Assembly (NCBI GenBank): GCA_938014335.1 | Contig: CALLRP010000029.1 | Location: forward strand, 1 to 58,636 | Direction of reading: 5' to 3' | From: an uncultured bacterium | GTDB lineage: Bacteria; Hydrogenedentota; Hydrogenedentia; Hydrogenedentales; Hydrogenedentaceae | Length of the DNA: 58,636 nucleotides | Shown here: positions 17,267-26,929 of the stretch, in pieces | Layout: each line of letters begins with the position of its first letter | Position numbering within the stretch: position 1 is the stretch's first letter | The notes under the pieces: model-generated | What the model was told of the DNA's origin: nothing | The model's input: the letters and a program-made list of their open reading frames with translations, nothing else | Databases searched by the model: none | Made by a program: the position numbers and the translations under genes

Positions 17267-18541
17267 ATGTTAATAGTTTATCTTGTTAAGTCCTTAAACC
17301 GCATGTTGGGCTTATTCAATCCACAATTAGCTCCCCACTTAGCACAAGTCACCTACTTGAGTAGAAAAATAGGTGAACATTTAGGCTTATCTCCGCAATC
17401 CATGCAAGATTTGGTTATTGCTTCATCCATCCATGACATTGGACTTCTTTCTTTATCACAAAAAGAAAGTTATATCCTTTTAGAAGACCATTTTCCTGAA
17501 ACCCATTCCCTGACTGTTTCCCTATTGTTCAATAAAAGCCCTTTCTTCTCTCAACCTTCCAAAATTGTTCAATATCACCATTGTAACTATGACAAAGCCA
17601 AGCCCAATGTATCCATCCCATTAGAAAGTTTTATAATTCGGCTCGCAGATAGATTGGCAATTCATATCAATCCCACCGAACCTATCCTTGAACAAATAGA
17701 ACATATTTACCAATATATTGAATATAGTAAAAACATTTATCATCCTGATGTATTAGATGTCTTTTATTCCATAATAAAAAAACAAGATTACCTGTGGCTG
17801 GATTTAGTATCTGTCCCCCCAGATTTAATGTTAGAAAAAATCTTATTGGAAAGTATCATTCATCCCCCTGAGGACAATATATTTTTGGAAATTGCAAAAA
17901 TAATCGGTTATTTAATTGACTTTAAGAGTCACTTTACTGCAAGCCATAGTTTTTGCGTGGCTGAAATATCCTCCTGGTTATTCCAATCTGGTAAATTCCC
18001 AGTAGAAGAACACTGCGACTATATACGAGAAGTCGGTTTTCTACACGACATTGGGAAGTTAGCCATACCCATTGAAATACTTGAAAAGCCGGGAAAGGTC
18101 AATTCTAAAGAATGGAACATTATGCGAGCCCATGCCTATTACAGCCATATAGCCCTTGAAACAATGTACGATAAGTATCATTGTCTCAAATATGCACCTT
18201 ATCATCATGAAAAATTAGATGGCTCAGGCTACCCCTTTGGGCTACGAGGAGAAAAAATCCCTATCATTGCTCGAATAATTGCAGTAGCAGATGTGTTTAC
18301 TGCTATAACTGAAAATAGACCCTATCGTGGAGAATTAAGTGAAAATGATGTTATAGGGATTATGAAACCTATGGTAGATTCCTCAAAATTAGATAAAGAT
18401 ATAGTAGATTATGTTCTCACGAATTTCAAAGAGGCGAAACAACGACGAGATAAAGCAGAGTCTTTAGCCCGTCAGGAGTATAGTAAACTTAGAGAAAATA
18501 TTAAACAATTTTATGAGATTGAAGTAAAGGGGGTAAAATAA
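17267..18541 (+). CDS. HD-GYP protein with a second, degenerate HD domain
   Basis: A protein of 424 residues. The C-terminal domain is a full HD-GYP: FLHDIGKLAIP, HHEKLDGSGYPFGLRGEKIP and ARIIAVADVFTAIT, the signature of cyclic-di-GMP phosphodiesterases. The N-terminal half has HDIGLLSLSQ and YHHCNYDKAKP with LADRLAI, which looks like a worn HD-GYP without the GYP motif. Such double-HD proteins are known; the N-terminal copy probably acts in sensing or dimerisation. There is no receiver or PAS domain. It may link to motility or pili, which would match the prepilin genes of this region, but that is inference. Confidence 0.85.
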   Translation: MLIVYLVKSLNRMLGLFNPQLAPHLAQVTYLSRKIGEHLGLSPQSMQDLVIASSIHDIGLLSLSQKESYILLEDHFPETHSLTVSLLFNKSPFFSQPSKIVQYHHCNYDKAKPNVSIPLESFIIRLADRLAIHINPTEPILEQIEHIYQYIEYSKNIYHPDVLDVFYSIIKKQDYLWLDLVSVPPDLMLEKILLESIIHPPEDNIFLEIAKIIGYLIDFKSHFTASHSFCVAEISSWLFQSGKFPVEEHCDYIREVGFLHDIGKLAIPIEILEKPGKVNSKEWNIMRAHAYYSHIALETMYDKYHCLKYAPYHHEKLDGSGYPFGLRGEKIPIIARIIAVADVFTAITENRPYRGELSENDVIGIMKPMVDSSKLDKDIVDYVLTNFKEAKQRRDKAESLARQEYSKLRENIKQFYEIEVKGVK

Positions 18542-18565
18542 GAATTAGGTTGACCAACCCATACT

Positions 18566-19147
18566 CTATTCCGGAGTGTAAATTACAGCCAAGATACATG
18601 CGTTTTCTTCGGAAGCAGACCGAACCTCATGAGGTGTTGTAGAGTCATAGTAAATACTGTCACCCGGGGCTAATATATACATCTCAGAACCATAGGAAAC
18701 CTGAACTTTCCCCGAAAGAACATAAATAAACTCTTCCCCTTCATGAACAGAGAACATACAATCTTCGGAAACTGTCGGGTGAATATCAATCAAAAAAGGT
18801 TCCATGTGTCTCCCCGCCTTATTATAGGCTAATGGATGAAACTCAAGAGTACTGGAATCCGACGCAACACGAATACCCGAAAATCGAACAACCGGACTTT
18901 CCTTGTCATCCTTACGAGCAATAACAGGTCCTACATGGGGCTTATCATCTAATAAAGTCCCTAAATGCACACCTAAACCACGAGCTATCTGAAGAAGGGG
19001 TGCTAACGATGGAGATAAGTGCCCTTCTTCTAAAGCCTCAATAACTTCAACTTTACACCGACTCCGTTTCGCTAATTCCTCCCGCGAAATTCCTTTCCCC
19101 TCTCGAAGTCGTGCTATATGTTGCCCCAAACTGCTTGAAAGTGTCAT
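18566..19147 (-). CDS. XRE-family transcription regulator with cupin domain
   Basis: A protein of 193 residues: a helix-turn-helix (about residues 7-62: IARLREGKGISREELAKRS, then EVIEALEEGHLSPSLAPLLQIARGLGV) and a C-terminal cupin (about 115-190: VHEGEEFIYVLSGKVQVSYG, then LAPGDSIYYDSTTPHEVRS). XRE-cupin regulators control small-molecule or envelope stress genes; the ligand is unknown. AGGAGG lies 8 bases before the ATG. It is divergent from the TIGR02757 gene. Confidence 0.9.
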   Translation of the reverse strand: MTLSSSLGQHIARLREGKGISREELAKRSRCKVEVIEALEEGHLSPSLAPLLQIARGLGVHLGTLLDDKPHVGPVIARKDDKESPVVRFSGIRVASDSSTLEFHPLAYNKAGRHMEPFLIDIHPTVSEDCMFSVHEGEEFIYVLSGKVQVSYGSEMYILAPGDSIYYDSTTPHEVRSASEENACILAVIYTPE

Positions 19148-19233
19148 AATGAAGCCTCCTGTTCAGTTGGAATATCCTAAATATCTGTTCCTATCATATC
19201 ATAACAATATAATTCGCCGACACATCTTTCGTC

Positions 19234-20040
19234 ATGATAACAAAAACTGAAATCAGAATAGTAAAAAGAACTCTTGAAAAAATATATAATCAATATCATC
19301 ATAGAAAATTCACTATTAATGACCCTATCCATTGGCTCTATTCATATCCTAATGAAACGGATAAAGAAATAGTTGGATTCATCTCCGCACTATTATCTTT
19401 CGGAAATGCAAAATCTTTTAATAGTAAAATTGCCCAAATCCTCTCATTGTGGCAAAATCCATCAAAAGATTTAATGGAATGGTCTCAAAAAAATTTTATA
19501 TCTGCCCTTAAAAATTTTCGGCACCGATTTGTAGATGGTAAAACAATCGCAAATTTTTTGTTTGGAGTTAGAATAATTATTGAAAAATATGGAACAATAG
19601 GTGCTTTTATGTACAAGCATTATAAAAATTGTTCCGGTGATTTATGGCACACTTTACAAAACTCCTCCGATGAACTCCGTAAATTATCAAAATGTTCATT
19701 ACATTTTTTAGTTCCTTCCCCTAACAAAGGAGGAGCCTGTAAACGACTCTGGCTCTACTTACGCTGGATGGTACGAGAAGATGAAATTGATGTGGGTTGT
19801 TGGAAATTCATAAAACCTCTTCAATTAATTGTCCCTCTGGATACCCATATTTATCAATGGGCTGTTTCACTTCGCATTATTCCTCCACGACCCCTTAATG
19901 CAAGAACAGCTTTATTATTAACTGAAATTTTCCGTCAGATCAATCCGGACGACCCTCTACGATATGACTTTTCCCTTTGTCAAGCAGGCATGTTGGGAAT
20001 GCGAGATAAAATCTTATATGATGAACATAAAAGAAATTAA
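19234..20040 (+). CDS. TIGR02757 (DUF2400) family protein
   Basis: A protein of 268 residues of a conserved bacterial family with no settled function. Diagnostic stretches are DPIHWLYSYPNETDKEIVGFI, PSPNKGGACKRLWLYLRWMVR and IVPLDTHIYQWAV, with a closing NPDDPLRYDFSLC. The fold resembles helix-hairpin-helix DNA-repair glycosylases, so a nucleic-acid role is possible but untested. No Shine-Dalgarno is visible before the ATG. Separated from the next gene by only 20 bases, it may be co-transcribed with the UDP-sugar dehydrogenase. Confidence 0.85.
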   Translation: MITKTEIRIVKRTLEKIYNQYHHRKFTINDPIHWLYSYPNETDKEIVGFISALLSFGNAKSFNSKIAQILSLWQNPSKDLMEWSQKNFISALKNFRHRFVDGKTIANFLFGVRIIIEKYGTIGAFMYKHYKNCSGDLWHTLQNSSDELRKLSKCSLHFLVPSPNKGGACKRLWLYLRWMVREDEIDVGCWKFIKPLQLIVPLDTHIYQWAVSLRIIPPRPLNARTALLLTEIFRQINPDDPLRYDFSLCQAGMLGMRDKILYDEHKRN

Positions 20041-20060
20041 TCACTGCTGAGGATGCATAT

Positions 20061-21347
20061 ATGAATAGAAATTCATTTCAAAAAGTTGCTGTATTAGGTT
20101 TAGGGTATGTGGGACTCCCACTTGCTTTAGAATTTCATAACCATGATTTAGAAGTATGGGGCATTGATACGGATATAAACAGGATTAACCAGTTAAAATC
20201 AGGTACCTCATACATTGATGATGTCCCTTCCGAAATCGTCAAAAAAGCATTGGCAACAAACAGATTTTTTGTTACAAACGAATATAATGCTCTTAGTAAA
20301 ATAGATGCCGTTTGTATCTGTGTCCCCACTCCTTTGAATAAGATACAAGAACCCGATTTATCTTTTATCATTCAGGCAGTTGACGCTATCGAACCCTATC
20401 TCCATAAGGACATGCTAATTGTTCTTGAAAGTACCACCTATCCTGGAACTACAGAAGAAGTGGTATTACCCCGTTTATTAAAAAAAGGCTTGCAGGTAGG
20501 AAAAGATTTCTATCTCGCATTCTCCCCGGAACGCTACGACCCCGGCAATAAACAATTCAATATACGAAACACACCCAAAGTTATCGGGGGAATTACTCCT
20601 GCATGTACCCAGCAAGCAGAAAAACTTTATAAACACATCGTTCCTAAAATTGTCCCTGTCTCAAATGCACGAACCGCCGAAATGGTAAAACTTTTAGAAA
20701 ATACTTTTCGGGCAGTCAACATTGCGCTGGTCAATGAAATGGCAATGATGTGCGACACACTGGGAATAGATATTTGGGAAGTCATTGATTCCGCCAAAAC
20801 CAAACCTTTTGGTTTTATGCCCTTTTATCCCGGACCCGGACTAGGTGGACACTGTATCCCCGTAGACCCTGTATATCTCTCATGGAAAATGAAAACACTC
20901 AATTACACCGCTCGTTTCATTGAATTAGCACGCACCATTAATTCGGCTATGCCCAGATATGTGGTAGAGAAGATGGCAGATACATTAAACGAAAAGAAAA
21001 AAAGTATTCAAGGGAGTAAAATATTAATAGTGGGAGTAACCTACAAAAAAGATATATCCGATATTCGAGAGTCTCCAGCTCTGGACATTATTTCGCTCCT
21101 TATGAAAAAAGGAGCCGAAGTATATTATTCTGACCCCTATGTGATTCAACTGGAAGTAGAAGAAAAAATTTTACAATCTTATCAAATAAATAAAGATTTA
21201 TCCCAATTCGACCTCGTGACTATTATTACCGACCATTCTACTTATAATTATGAAGAAATCGTAACAAAAGCCTCGTTAGTATTAGATACACGAAATGCTA
21301 CAAAAAATATCCCTCCTTCTCTAAAAGAAAAGGTAATAAAATTATAG
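20061..21347 (+). CDS. UDP-sugar dehydrogenase (WbpA/UDP-GlcNAc 6-dehydrogenase type)
   Basis: A protein of 428 residues. The N-terminus holds the NAD-binding GLGYVGLPLALEF; SPERYDPG marks the nucleotide-sugar dehydrogenase family; GPGLGGHCIPVDPVYLS contains the catalytic cysteine. The middle sequence (KLLENTFRAVNIALVNEMA) is as in WbpA/TviB-like UDP-GlcNAc or UDP-GalNAc dehydrogenases, which make uronic acids for surface polysaccharides. No glycosyltransferase lies next to it. GAGGA lies 8 bases before the ATG. The exact substrate is unresolved. Confidence 0.85.
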   Translation: MNRNSFQKVAVLGLGYVGLPLALEFHNHDLEVWGIDTDINRINQLKSGTSYIDDVPSEIVKKALATNRFFVTNEYNALSKIDAVCICVPTPLNKIQEPDLSFIIQAVDAIEPYLHKDMLIVLESTTYPGTTEEVVLPRLLKKGLQVGKDFYLAFSPERYDPGNKQFNIRNTPKVIGGITPACTQQAEKLYKHIVPKIVPVSNARTAEMVKLLENTFRAVNIALVNEMAMMCDTLGIDIWEVIDSAKTKPFGFMPFYPGPGLGGHCIPVDPVYLSWKMKTLNYTARFIELARTINSAMPRYVVEKMADTLNEKKKSIQGSKILIVGVTYKKDISDIRESPALDIISLLMKKGAEVYYSDPYVIQLEVEEKILQSYQINKDLSQFDLVTIITDHSTYNYEEIVTKASLVLDTRNATKNIPPSLKEKVIKL

Positions 21348-21416
21348 ACCTACATGGACAACTCCCCTTTCATATATCAACTGTAAGATAGTTTTTCGCC
21401 TTTTTCAACACTCTCT

Positions 21417-23927
21417 TTAGAAATTCTTTTTCTGCCTGTCTAACACTTTTCGAATACGGCGGGCAAGGTCTCGGGCGACAATCGGTTTCATCACAATTTC
21501 ATCAATACCTAATCGAGAAAGTTCTTCAGGAGAAAAATCCCCACTAAAACCTGTGAACAAAATAACAGGAATATCGGGACGGAGTTCTTTAACCCAGCGA
21601 GCCAGTACCTCCCCGGACATCTTAGGCATCGCCTGGTCGGTTACCACAAGGTCAAATCGGTCTGGATTCTGGGTAAATACAGCTAAAGCAGATAAGGCAT
21701 TTTGACATACTTCTACACTATACCCCCATTGACTCAAGACGCGTTTCCCCAATTTACATACGGATTCTTCATCATCTACAAATAAAATTCGCTCTTGTCC
21801 TTCTAATGGTTCCTCATCCTGTTTTTTCTCCATCACAATCGGATTATCAATTCGTGGGAAGTAGGTATAAAAGGTTGAACCCATGCCGGGTTTACTTTCG
21901 ACAATAATCGTTCCCCCGTGCGCTGAAACAATACCGTGCACCACAGCCAATCCCATGCCTGTCCCTTCTCCAGGTTTCTTTGTTGTAAAGAAGGGGTCAA
22001 AAATACGCTCTAAGATAGGCGGTTCCATTCCATGTCCATTATCTCGAACGGTTAACTTCACATAAGTGCCCGGTTTCAATTTCGGATGTATCTGCGAAGC
22101 ATCACTATCCAGCGTAATATCGCGCACCTCTACCTCTAATTTCCCCCCTTTTGGCATCGCCTGAATTGCATTAGTGCAATAATTCATTACAACTTGATGT
22201 ATCTGTGCAGGATTGCCCATAATAGCTCCGGAATGAACATCCACATTATCAATAATTTCTATATTAGGGGAGGTAGTGGCTCTCAAAAGTTTCAGGGCTT
22301 CTCGTGCTATCACATGCAAATATAAAGGACTGCTTTCCTCACCCGTCTGCCGACTAAATGTCAATATCTGTTTTACAAGGTCCTTGGCTCGGTGTGCCGC
22401 CTGTAACACTTCCCTAAGGTCTTCGTATAAAGGGGTCTTCTTGGGAACTTCATTTATTGCCATATCGGTCAAACCGATAATTACCGCCAGGAGATTGTTG
22501 AAATCGTGGGCTATTCCTCCTGCAAGAACACCTAAACTTTCCAACCTCTGGGAATGTTGAACTTGCTGTTCTGCTCGTCTGCGTTCTTCCTCTTCCTGCT
22601 TCTGCACTGTTATATCTTTAATCGAGCCTAATATTCGATAGGCTTCACCTGTGGCATCGGGTAATACAACCCCTTGGTCTTCAACATACCTGTATTCACC
22701 ATTTTTATGTCGTATCCGATATTCTACACGGAATTTACCTATTTCTTGCTTTGCCACTTCGATATGAGCCTTAACCCGAGGTAAATCTTCGATATGAATA
22801 TGGTCTGTCCACCGTTGCAAATTGAAATCTTCTAATTCCCGAGGCAAGTAACCCGTTACTTGTGTAACCGCCCCACCCCATTTAATCTTACCCGTATGAA
22901 GGTTACAATCATAAATCATCATCCCTGTTTGAGCTGCTAAAATACGATACCTCGAAATACTTTCAGAAAGCCTTTCCGAAGTAATACTCGGCGTATCTTC
23001 CAGAGGCTGGCCTATTGCAATAATGCAAGGTTGATTATCGGTATTAAATGTCCTCGCTTGAACTTCAATAGGGATTTGACGACCGTCTTTAGCCAAAATT
23101 ACCGTTTCAAACGACACCTGCTGATGCTGGATTATAGTTTCAATTCTTCCCTGTATCCCCTCAATTCGATTCTTAGGGATTATATCACGAAGTCGTAATT
23201 GAAGAAACTCTTCGCGTGAATAACCCGTCATCCGATACACATAAGAATTAGCATCAAGGAAACGACTCTCACGAATATTATCACTCAACTCAAAAATAAG
23301 CACCGGATTATTACAATTATCTAACAAAAAGCGATTCAACGAATCATATACGAATAAAGCACGAGACCGCTCTTCTGCAAGTTCCATTAAACGCCGATTT
23401 GTTTCCCAAAGACCCACCTCCGCCTGCTTCATACGAAGTAAAATTCGAATTCGTGTTATCAATTCCGTAATATCACAAGGATAAACAAGAAAATCATCTA
23501 TCCCACCTGCTACCAATTCCCATCGGCGGGGCGTCGGCATATCAAGATTTATAATCATTAATGCAGGAATTTTTGCCGTATTCAATGAAGTTTTCCAATA
23601 CCGACATAATGTAAGACAGGCTTCATCCCCAAGAGCACAGTCTATAACCAAACAGTCTGGCACAAACACTTTAATATAATCCATCACTTCTTTTATGGAA
23701 TATACCCTATCTATATGACATTCCGGAAGATGTTCAAATATTGCTGGAAAAAGAGATTGATGTGGACCCTGTTGAGGTTGAACAAACAAAACACGATATA
23801 ATTTAGAGGGAAATGTATTGCTTCCGGATACAGTCTCTTCAAAATTTTTCTGATAATTTTCCACAGAATTTCCCATTTCCTTTGATGGTAATAATAAATC
23901 TTTTTCTGCCGGCACTTTCTTTTTCAT
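21417..23927 (-). CDS. Hybrid sensor histidine kinase with N-terminal pseudo-receiver and two PAS domains
   Basis: A protein of about 836 residues. In order: a receiver-like domain (about 44-165) lacking the normal acidic pair and with tyrosine where the conserved lysine stands (LVYPCD); two PAS domains (about 195-320 and 330-455), the second with the PAC block DITVQKQ; a HisKA helix with the phosphorylated histidine in GIAHDFNN at about 480; an HATPase domain (NYCTNAIQAM, DNGHGM, FFTTKKPGEGTGMGLA); and a complete receiver (about 712-835) with VDDEE, TDQAMP and MKP. No membrane segments, so it should be cytoplasmic. A TTG at 23936 would add 3 residues; I prefer the ATG at 23927. Confidence 0.9.
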   Translation of the reverse strand: MKKKVPAEKDLLLPSKEMGNSVENYQKNFEETVSGSNTFPSKLYRVLFVQPQQGPHQSLFPAIFEHLPECHIDRVYSIKEVMDYIKVFVPDCLVIDCALGDEACLTLCRYWKTSLNTAKIPALMIINLDMPTPRRWELVAGGIDDFLVYPCDITELITRIRILLRMKQAEVGLWETNRRLMELAEERSRALFVYDSLNRFLLDNCNNPVLIFELSDNIRESRFLDANSYVYRMTGYSREEFLQLRLRDIIPKNRIEGIQGRIETIIQHQQVSFETVILAKDGRQIPIEVQARTFNTDNQPCIIAIGQPLEDTPSITSERLSESISRYRILAAQTGMMIYDCNLHTGKIKWGGAVTQVTGYLPRELEDFNLQRWTDHIHIEDLPRVKAHIEVAKQEIGKFRVEYRIRHKNGEYRYVEDQGVVLPDATGEAYRILGSIKDITVQKQEEEERRRAEQQVQHSQRLESLGVLAGGIAHDFNNLLAVIIGLTDMAINEVPKKTPLYEDLREVLQAAHRAKDLVKQILTFSRQTGEESSPLYLHVIAREALKLLRATTSPNIEIIDNVDVHSGAIMGNPAQIHQVVMNYCTNAIQAMPKGGKLEVEVRDITLDSDASQIHPKLKPGTYVKLTVRDNGHGMEPPILERIFDPFFTTKKPGEGTGMGLAVVHGIVSAHGGTIIVESKPGMGSTFYTYFPRIDNPIVMEKKQDEEPLEGQERILFVDDEESVCKLGKRVLSQWGYSVEVCQNALSALAVFTQNPDRFDLVVTDQAMPKMSGEVLARWVKELRPDIPVILFTGFSGDFSPEELSRLGIDEIVMKPIVARDLARRIRKVLDRQKKNF

Positions 23928-23982
23928 AGTCCTCAATGATTAAAATATAACTAAAAATAGTCTTTACTAACATATTGTATGC

Positions 23983-23989
23983 AAAAGGG
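23983..23989 (+). promoter_or_regulatory. Shine-Dalgarno that sets the GTG start of the AsmA/YdbH-like gene
   Basis: AAAAGGG at 23983-23989 with 6 bases to the GTG at 23996. The TTG at 23975 has no comparable site. Confidence 0.6.
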
Positions 23990-23995
23990 TATGTT

Positions 23996-26914
23996 GTGGA
24001 AAAAAAACCAATTCAAATAATAAAATACATCACGCTTTCTGTTGCCATTTGCTTATTTATTATTACTATATCAATTCTTAGCGTTTGGATATTACTTCAA
24101 ATAAAAGGCTCTCTTTCTTTCAAACCCACAAATAATATCTCAATTACACTGTCGGGTCTCTCTTTGTTCCCAACGATTTCTTTCCAAAGTATTCAAATAA
24201 ACCTAAAAGATTATAACACAGATGTAAAATTGAACAACATTCAGATAAAATTTCCTTTACTAAAACCCAAAAACGTACATGTCTATATTCAAGAATGTAA
24301 TATTGACACAAACACAGCCTTACAATCTTCTCCCCCACTTCCAACACAACATAAAGTTACATACAAAAAAGAACCTATAGACTTACAATCTCTGTATATT
24401 TACCTCCCACAGCAAATGTTTATCGAAAATATTTTCATATCCATTACAGATAATGAAAATAAATGGTCTCTATCCGGTATCCCGCTTAAATTAGACAAAG
24501 CACAAAATCACATTTCCCTCTCTTCTTCCCACACCCCGATGGAAATCCTATACAAAGGGAAAAAAGAAACACTTATCGGGAAAATAGATATATCTCATCA
24601 TTTTACACAACAATCACAGGAGGTCAAAACAAACATCCAATTCCCACCTTACCTCCTCGTTTCAGGAAATCTAAATATAGATAACTCACTCCAAAAACTG
24701 AATGCGGAAAATATAAATATTACCCTCGATGAGAACATTTCCAATTCTTTCTCATCCTTGTTTTATTCTATTTTCGCAATACCTATAAGTTGGCAAAAAC
24801 TACAGGTTGACAATCTTAACAGCAGTCTTACTTATCGAGATACCCAATGGATACCCGAAAATATCAGTGGAAAATTGTCCATATATACCTTAACAATAGG
24901 GGATAAAGAAAAACCATGGCTCAGTTACTCATCAGATATAACCATTCGTTCTCATTACTCAGCACCCGAACAGACAACAGAAGTGATATTAAACACAGAA
25001 AAAGACCCTGGATGGGAAATAAAATGGAGATATAACCATGTAAACCAAACCACTTATTTGGACTTTTCTTCCAATATACTTCAAGGAACACTTATCAAAA
25101 ATTTATCTCCCCATTTTTATGACACTCTTTTGCTTCAAAAAATCGAACCCTTTTCAATAGAATGCACTCTTTCTCTTCAAGGAACTATTCCCTTTCTGGA
25201 AGGAAAAGTTAAAGGGAAAATATCACTCCCATATATTAATAATATCCAACTGGATAGCAAATTGGATATATCCCCAAATAACGAGGGTTCATCACAACTA
25301 AAATGGTCGGGTGAATGGAACTGCTTTTCAACTCCTATCCTCTTCTCCACCGAATTTATCCCTTCCTCTCACTGGACAGCACATATCCAAACCAAGAAAT
25401 TACCCGCAAAAATAATACAGCCATTTACACCCTCTATATTAAAAAATGCTTTGGATAATGCATCGACAGATGTTGAAATAAACATAACCGCCAATAAATC
25501 ATATAACATAGATTTACAATTCAACGGACAACTATCACCCAAAGAAGAAACCAAAGAATATCCTCCTATTGTACCATCGGAATTTCATTTTCAAGGGGCA
25601 ATTCAAAATTGGAACGATATTATCGGTAACTTTCGACTCTCCTCAGAAAACTCTACAGACTTCGAGTTAAACCCTTGCAAACTTCATTTGTTCCCTTTAT
25701 CATTGGAAGGAAACACAAAAACGAAAATATATCTTTCAACTATTGCTTCAGAGTTTCTCCCTTACTATATGCCGGGTAAAACAAATTTTAACGGAAAACT
25801 TTATTGGAATGGTAGTGGAAAAATCCAAATTCAGGGGTCAGGCTCAGCGGAAGGTCTGGGAATAGGCGGTTATATATTGCCCGAAGGAGTTCCTCTATGT
25901 TTCGACACAAATATCACTACCGATTTTTATAATTATTCATTCGACATTGACTATTTGAAAATAGGATTTGTAAATTGCAATCTGGGAGTTATCCAAAAGA
26001 GCACCTTACTACTTCCATTAGATAATCGCCATTTATCGTTAACTTCGCAAAATATAGAAATTAATGGTTCCCTTACAGATTTACAGAACTGGGGAATTTC
26101 AGAAGAAAGCACCGGCACTTTCTCACTAAAAATAAAAGATTTCGAATATAAAGAAAACCAAATAAATAATGGAGAAATGGAATGGAATATCAATATTCCC
26201 GATGTAATCCTTCCTTCATGGCAAATACAGATTAAAAATTTCAATTCTCAATCCCAATTCCATTCATTAACATCCCCTGACTTTCCATTAAATATAACTA
26301 TGCATGAAATCATCCTAAAAAATATAAGAGCGACCCAGATAGAAAGTAATTTAAAACTAAAATTACAACAGTTAGGTGTAGAATTGGAACAAATAAAAGG
26401 CAACCTATGGAGTGGTATCATTACTACAAAAGGCTCTATTCAGAAAAAAGAGAGTTCCATTATGGGTAATTTTACAGGGCAGTATAATCATCTCGATTTA
26501 GCCCAATTTACAACAGAAGTGCAACCCCCATGGTTAAAGCTCACAGGCTTGGCAAATGGAAATTTTGATATAAATGTTGATTTTTCAACAGGTCAACTTG
26601 TTGATGGGGACTTTAGCCTTGCTTGTCCTGAAGGGTTGACTATCAATCGAGATGTCCTTCTCCAACTCATTCTATACTTACAAAATGTAAGTATCGTTCA
26701 AAAACAACTGGAAAAACTCTTAGGTAAAGAAGACCCAAAACCCTTTACAAATGGAGAACTCACATTAGGATTCAAAAATAACCAGGCAACAGTTTCTCTT
26801 CTTTTAACTACTCCGAATATAAATTTAGCCCCTATTTTCTATATAAACGCAGACTGGAAAACACTCTGGTCACTCATTACCACCCCTTCCGGTGTCCAAA
26901 TCGAAATCAAATAA
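23996..26914 (+). CDS. AsmA/YdbH-like envelope protein
   Basis: A protein of about 972 residues with one N-terminal membrane helix (about 10-34) followed by ~930 residues rich in beta-strand-type sequence. The C-terminal part (STGQLVDGDFSLACPEGLTI, EKLLGKEDPKPFTNGELTLGFK, then a strand-rich end) resembles the YdbH/AsmA-like group, which are thought to bridge the inner and outer membrane and carry phospholipids. This fits the BamD, LptE and UDP-sugar genes nearby. I cannot say more; no enzymatic motif is seen. It is divergent from the hybrid kinase. The frame is very rich in N, K, I and S, typical of the lower G+C genes here. Confidence 0.65.
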   Translation: MEKKPIQIIKYITLSVAICLFIITISILSVWILLQIKGSLSFKPTNNISITLSGLSLFPTISFQSIQINLKDYNTDVKLNNIQIKFPLLKPKNVHVYIQECNIDTNTALQSSPPLPTQHKVTYKKEPIDLQSLYIYLPQQMFIENIFISITDNENKWSLSGIPLKLDKAQNHISLSSSHTPMEILYKGKKETLIGKIDISHHFTQQSQEVKTNIQFPPYLLVSGNLNIDNSLQKLNAENINITLDENISNSFSSLFYSIFAIPISWQKLQVDNLNSSLTYRDTQWIPENISGKLSIYTLTIGDKEKPWLSYSSDITIRSHYSAPEQTTEVILNTEKDPGWEIKWRYNHVNQTTYLDFSSNILQGTLIKNLSPHFYDTLLLQKIEPFSIECTLSLQGTIPFLEGKVKGKISLPYINNIQLDSKLDISPNNEGSSQLKWSGEWNCFSTPILFSTEFIPSSHWTAHIQTKKLPAKIIQPFTPSILKNALDNASTDVEINITANKSYNIDLQFNGQLSPKEETKEYPPIVPSEFHFQGAIQNWNDIIGNFRLSSENSTDFELNPCKLHLFPLSLEGNTKTKIYLSTIASEFLPYYMPGKTNFNGKLYWNGSGKIQIQGSGSAEGLGIGGYILPEGVPLCFDTNITTDFYNYSFDIDYLKIGFVNCNLGVIQKSTLLLPLDNRHLSLTSQNIEINGSLTDLQNWGISEESTGTFSLKIKDFEYKENQINNGEMEWNINIPDVILPSWQIQIKNFNSQSQFHSLTSPDFPLNITMHEIILKNIRATQIESNLKLKLQQLGVELEQIKGNLWSGIITTKGSIQKKESSIMGNFTGQYNHLDLAQFTTEVQPPWLKLTGLANGNFDINVDFSTGQLVDGDFSLACPEGLTINRDVLLQLILYLQNVSIVQKQLEKLLGKEDPKPFTNGELTLGFKNNQATVSLLLTTPNINLAPIFYINADWKTLWSLITTPSGVQIEIK

Positions 26915-26929
26915 AAACCAAAACGAACT

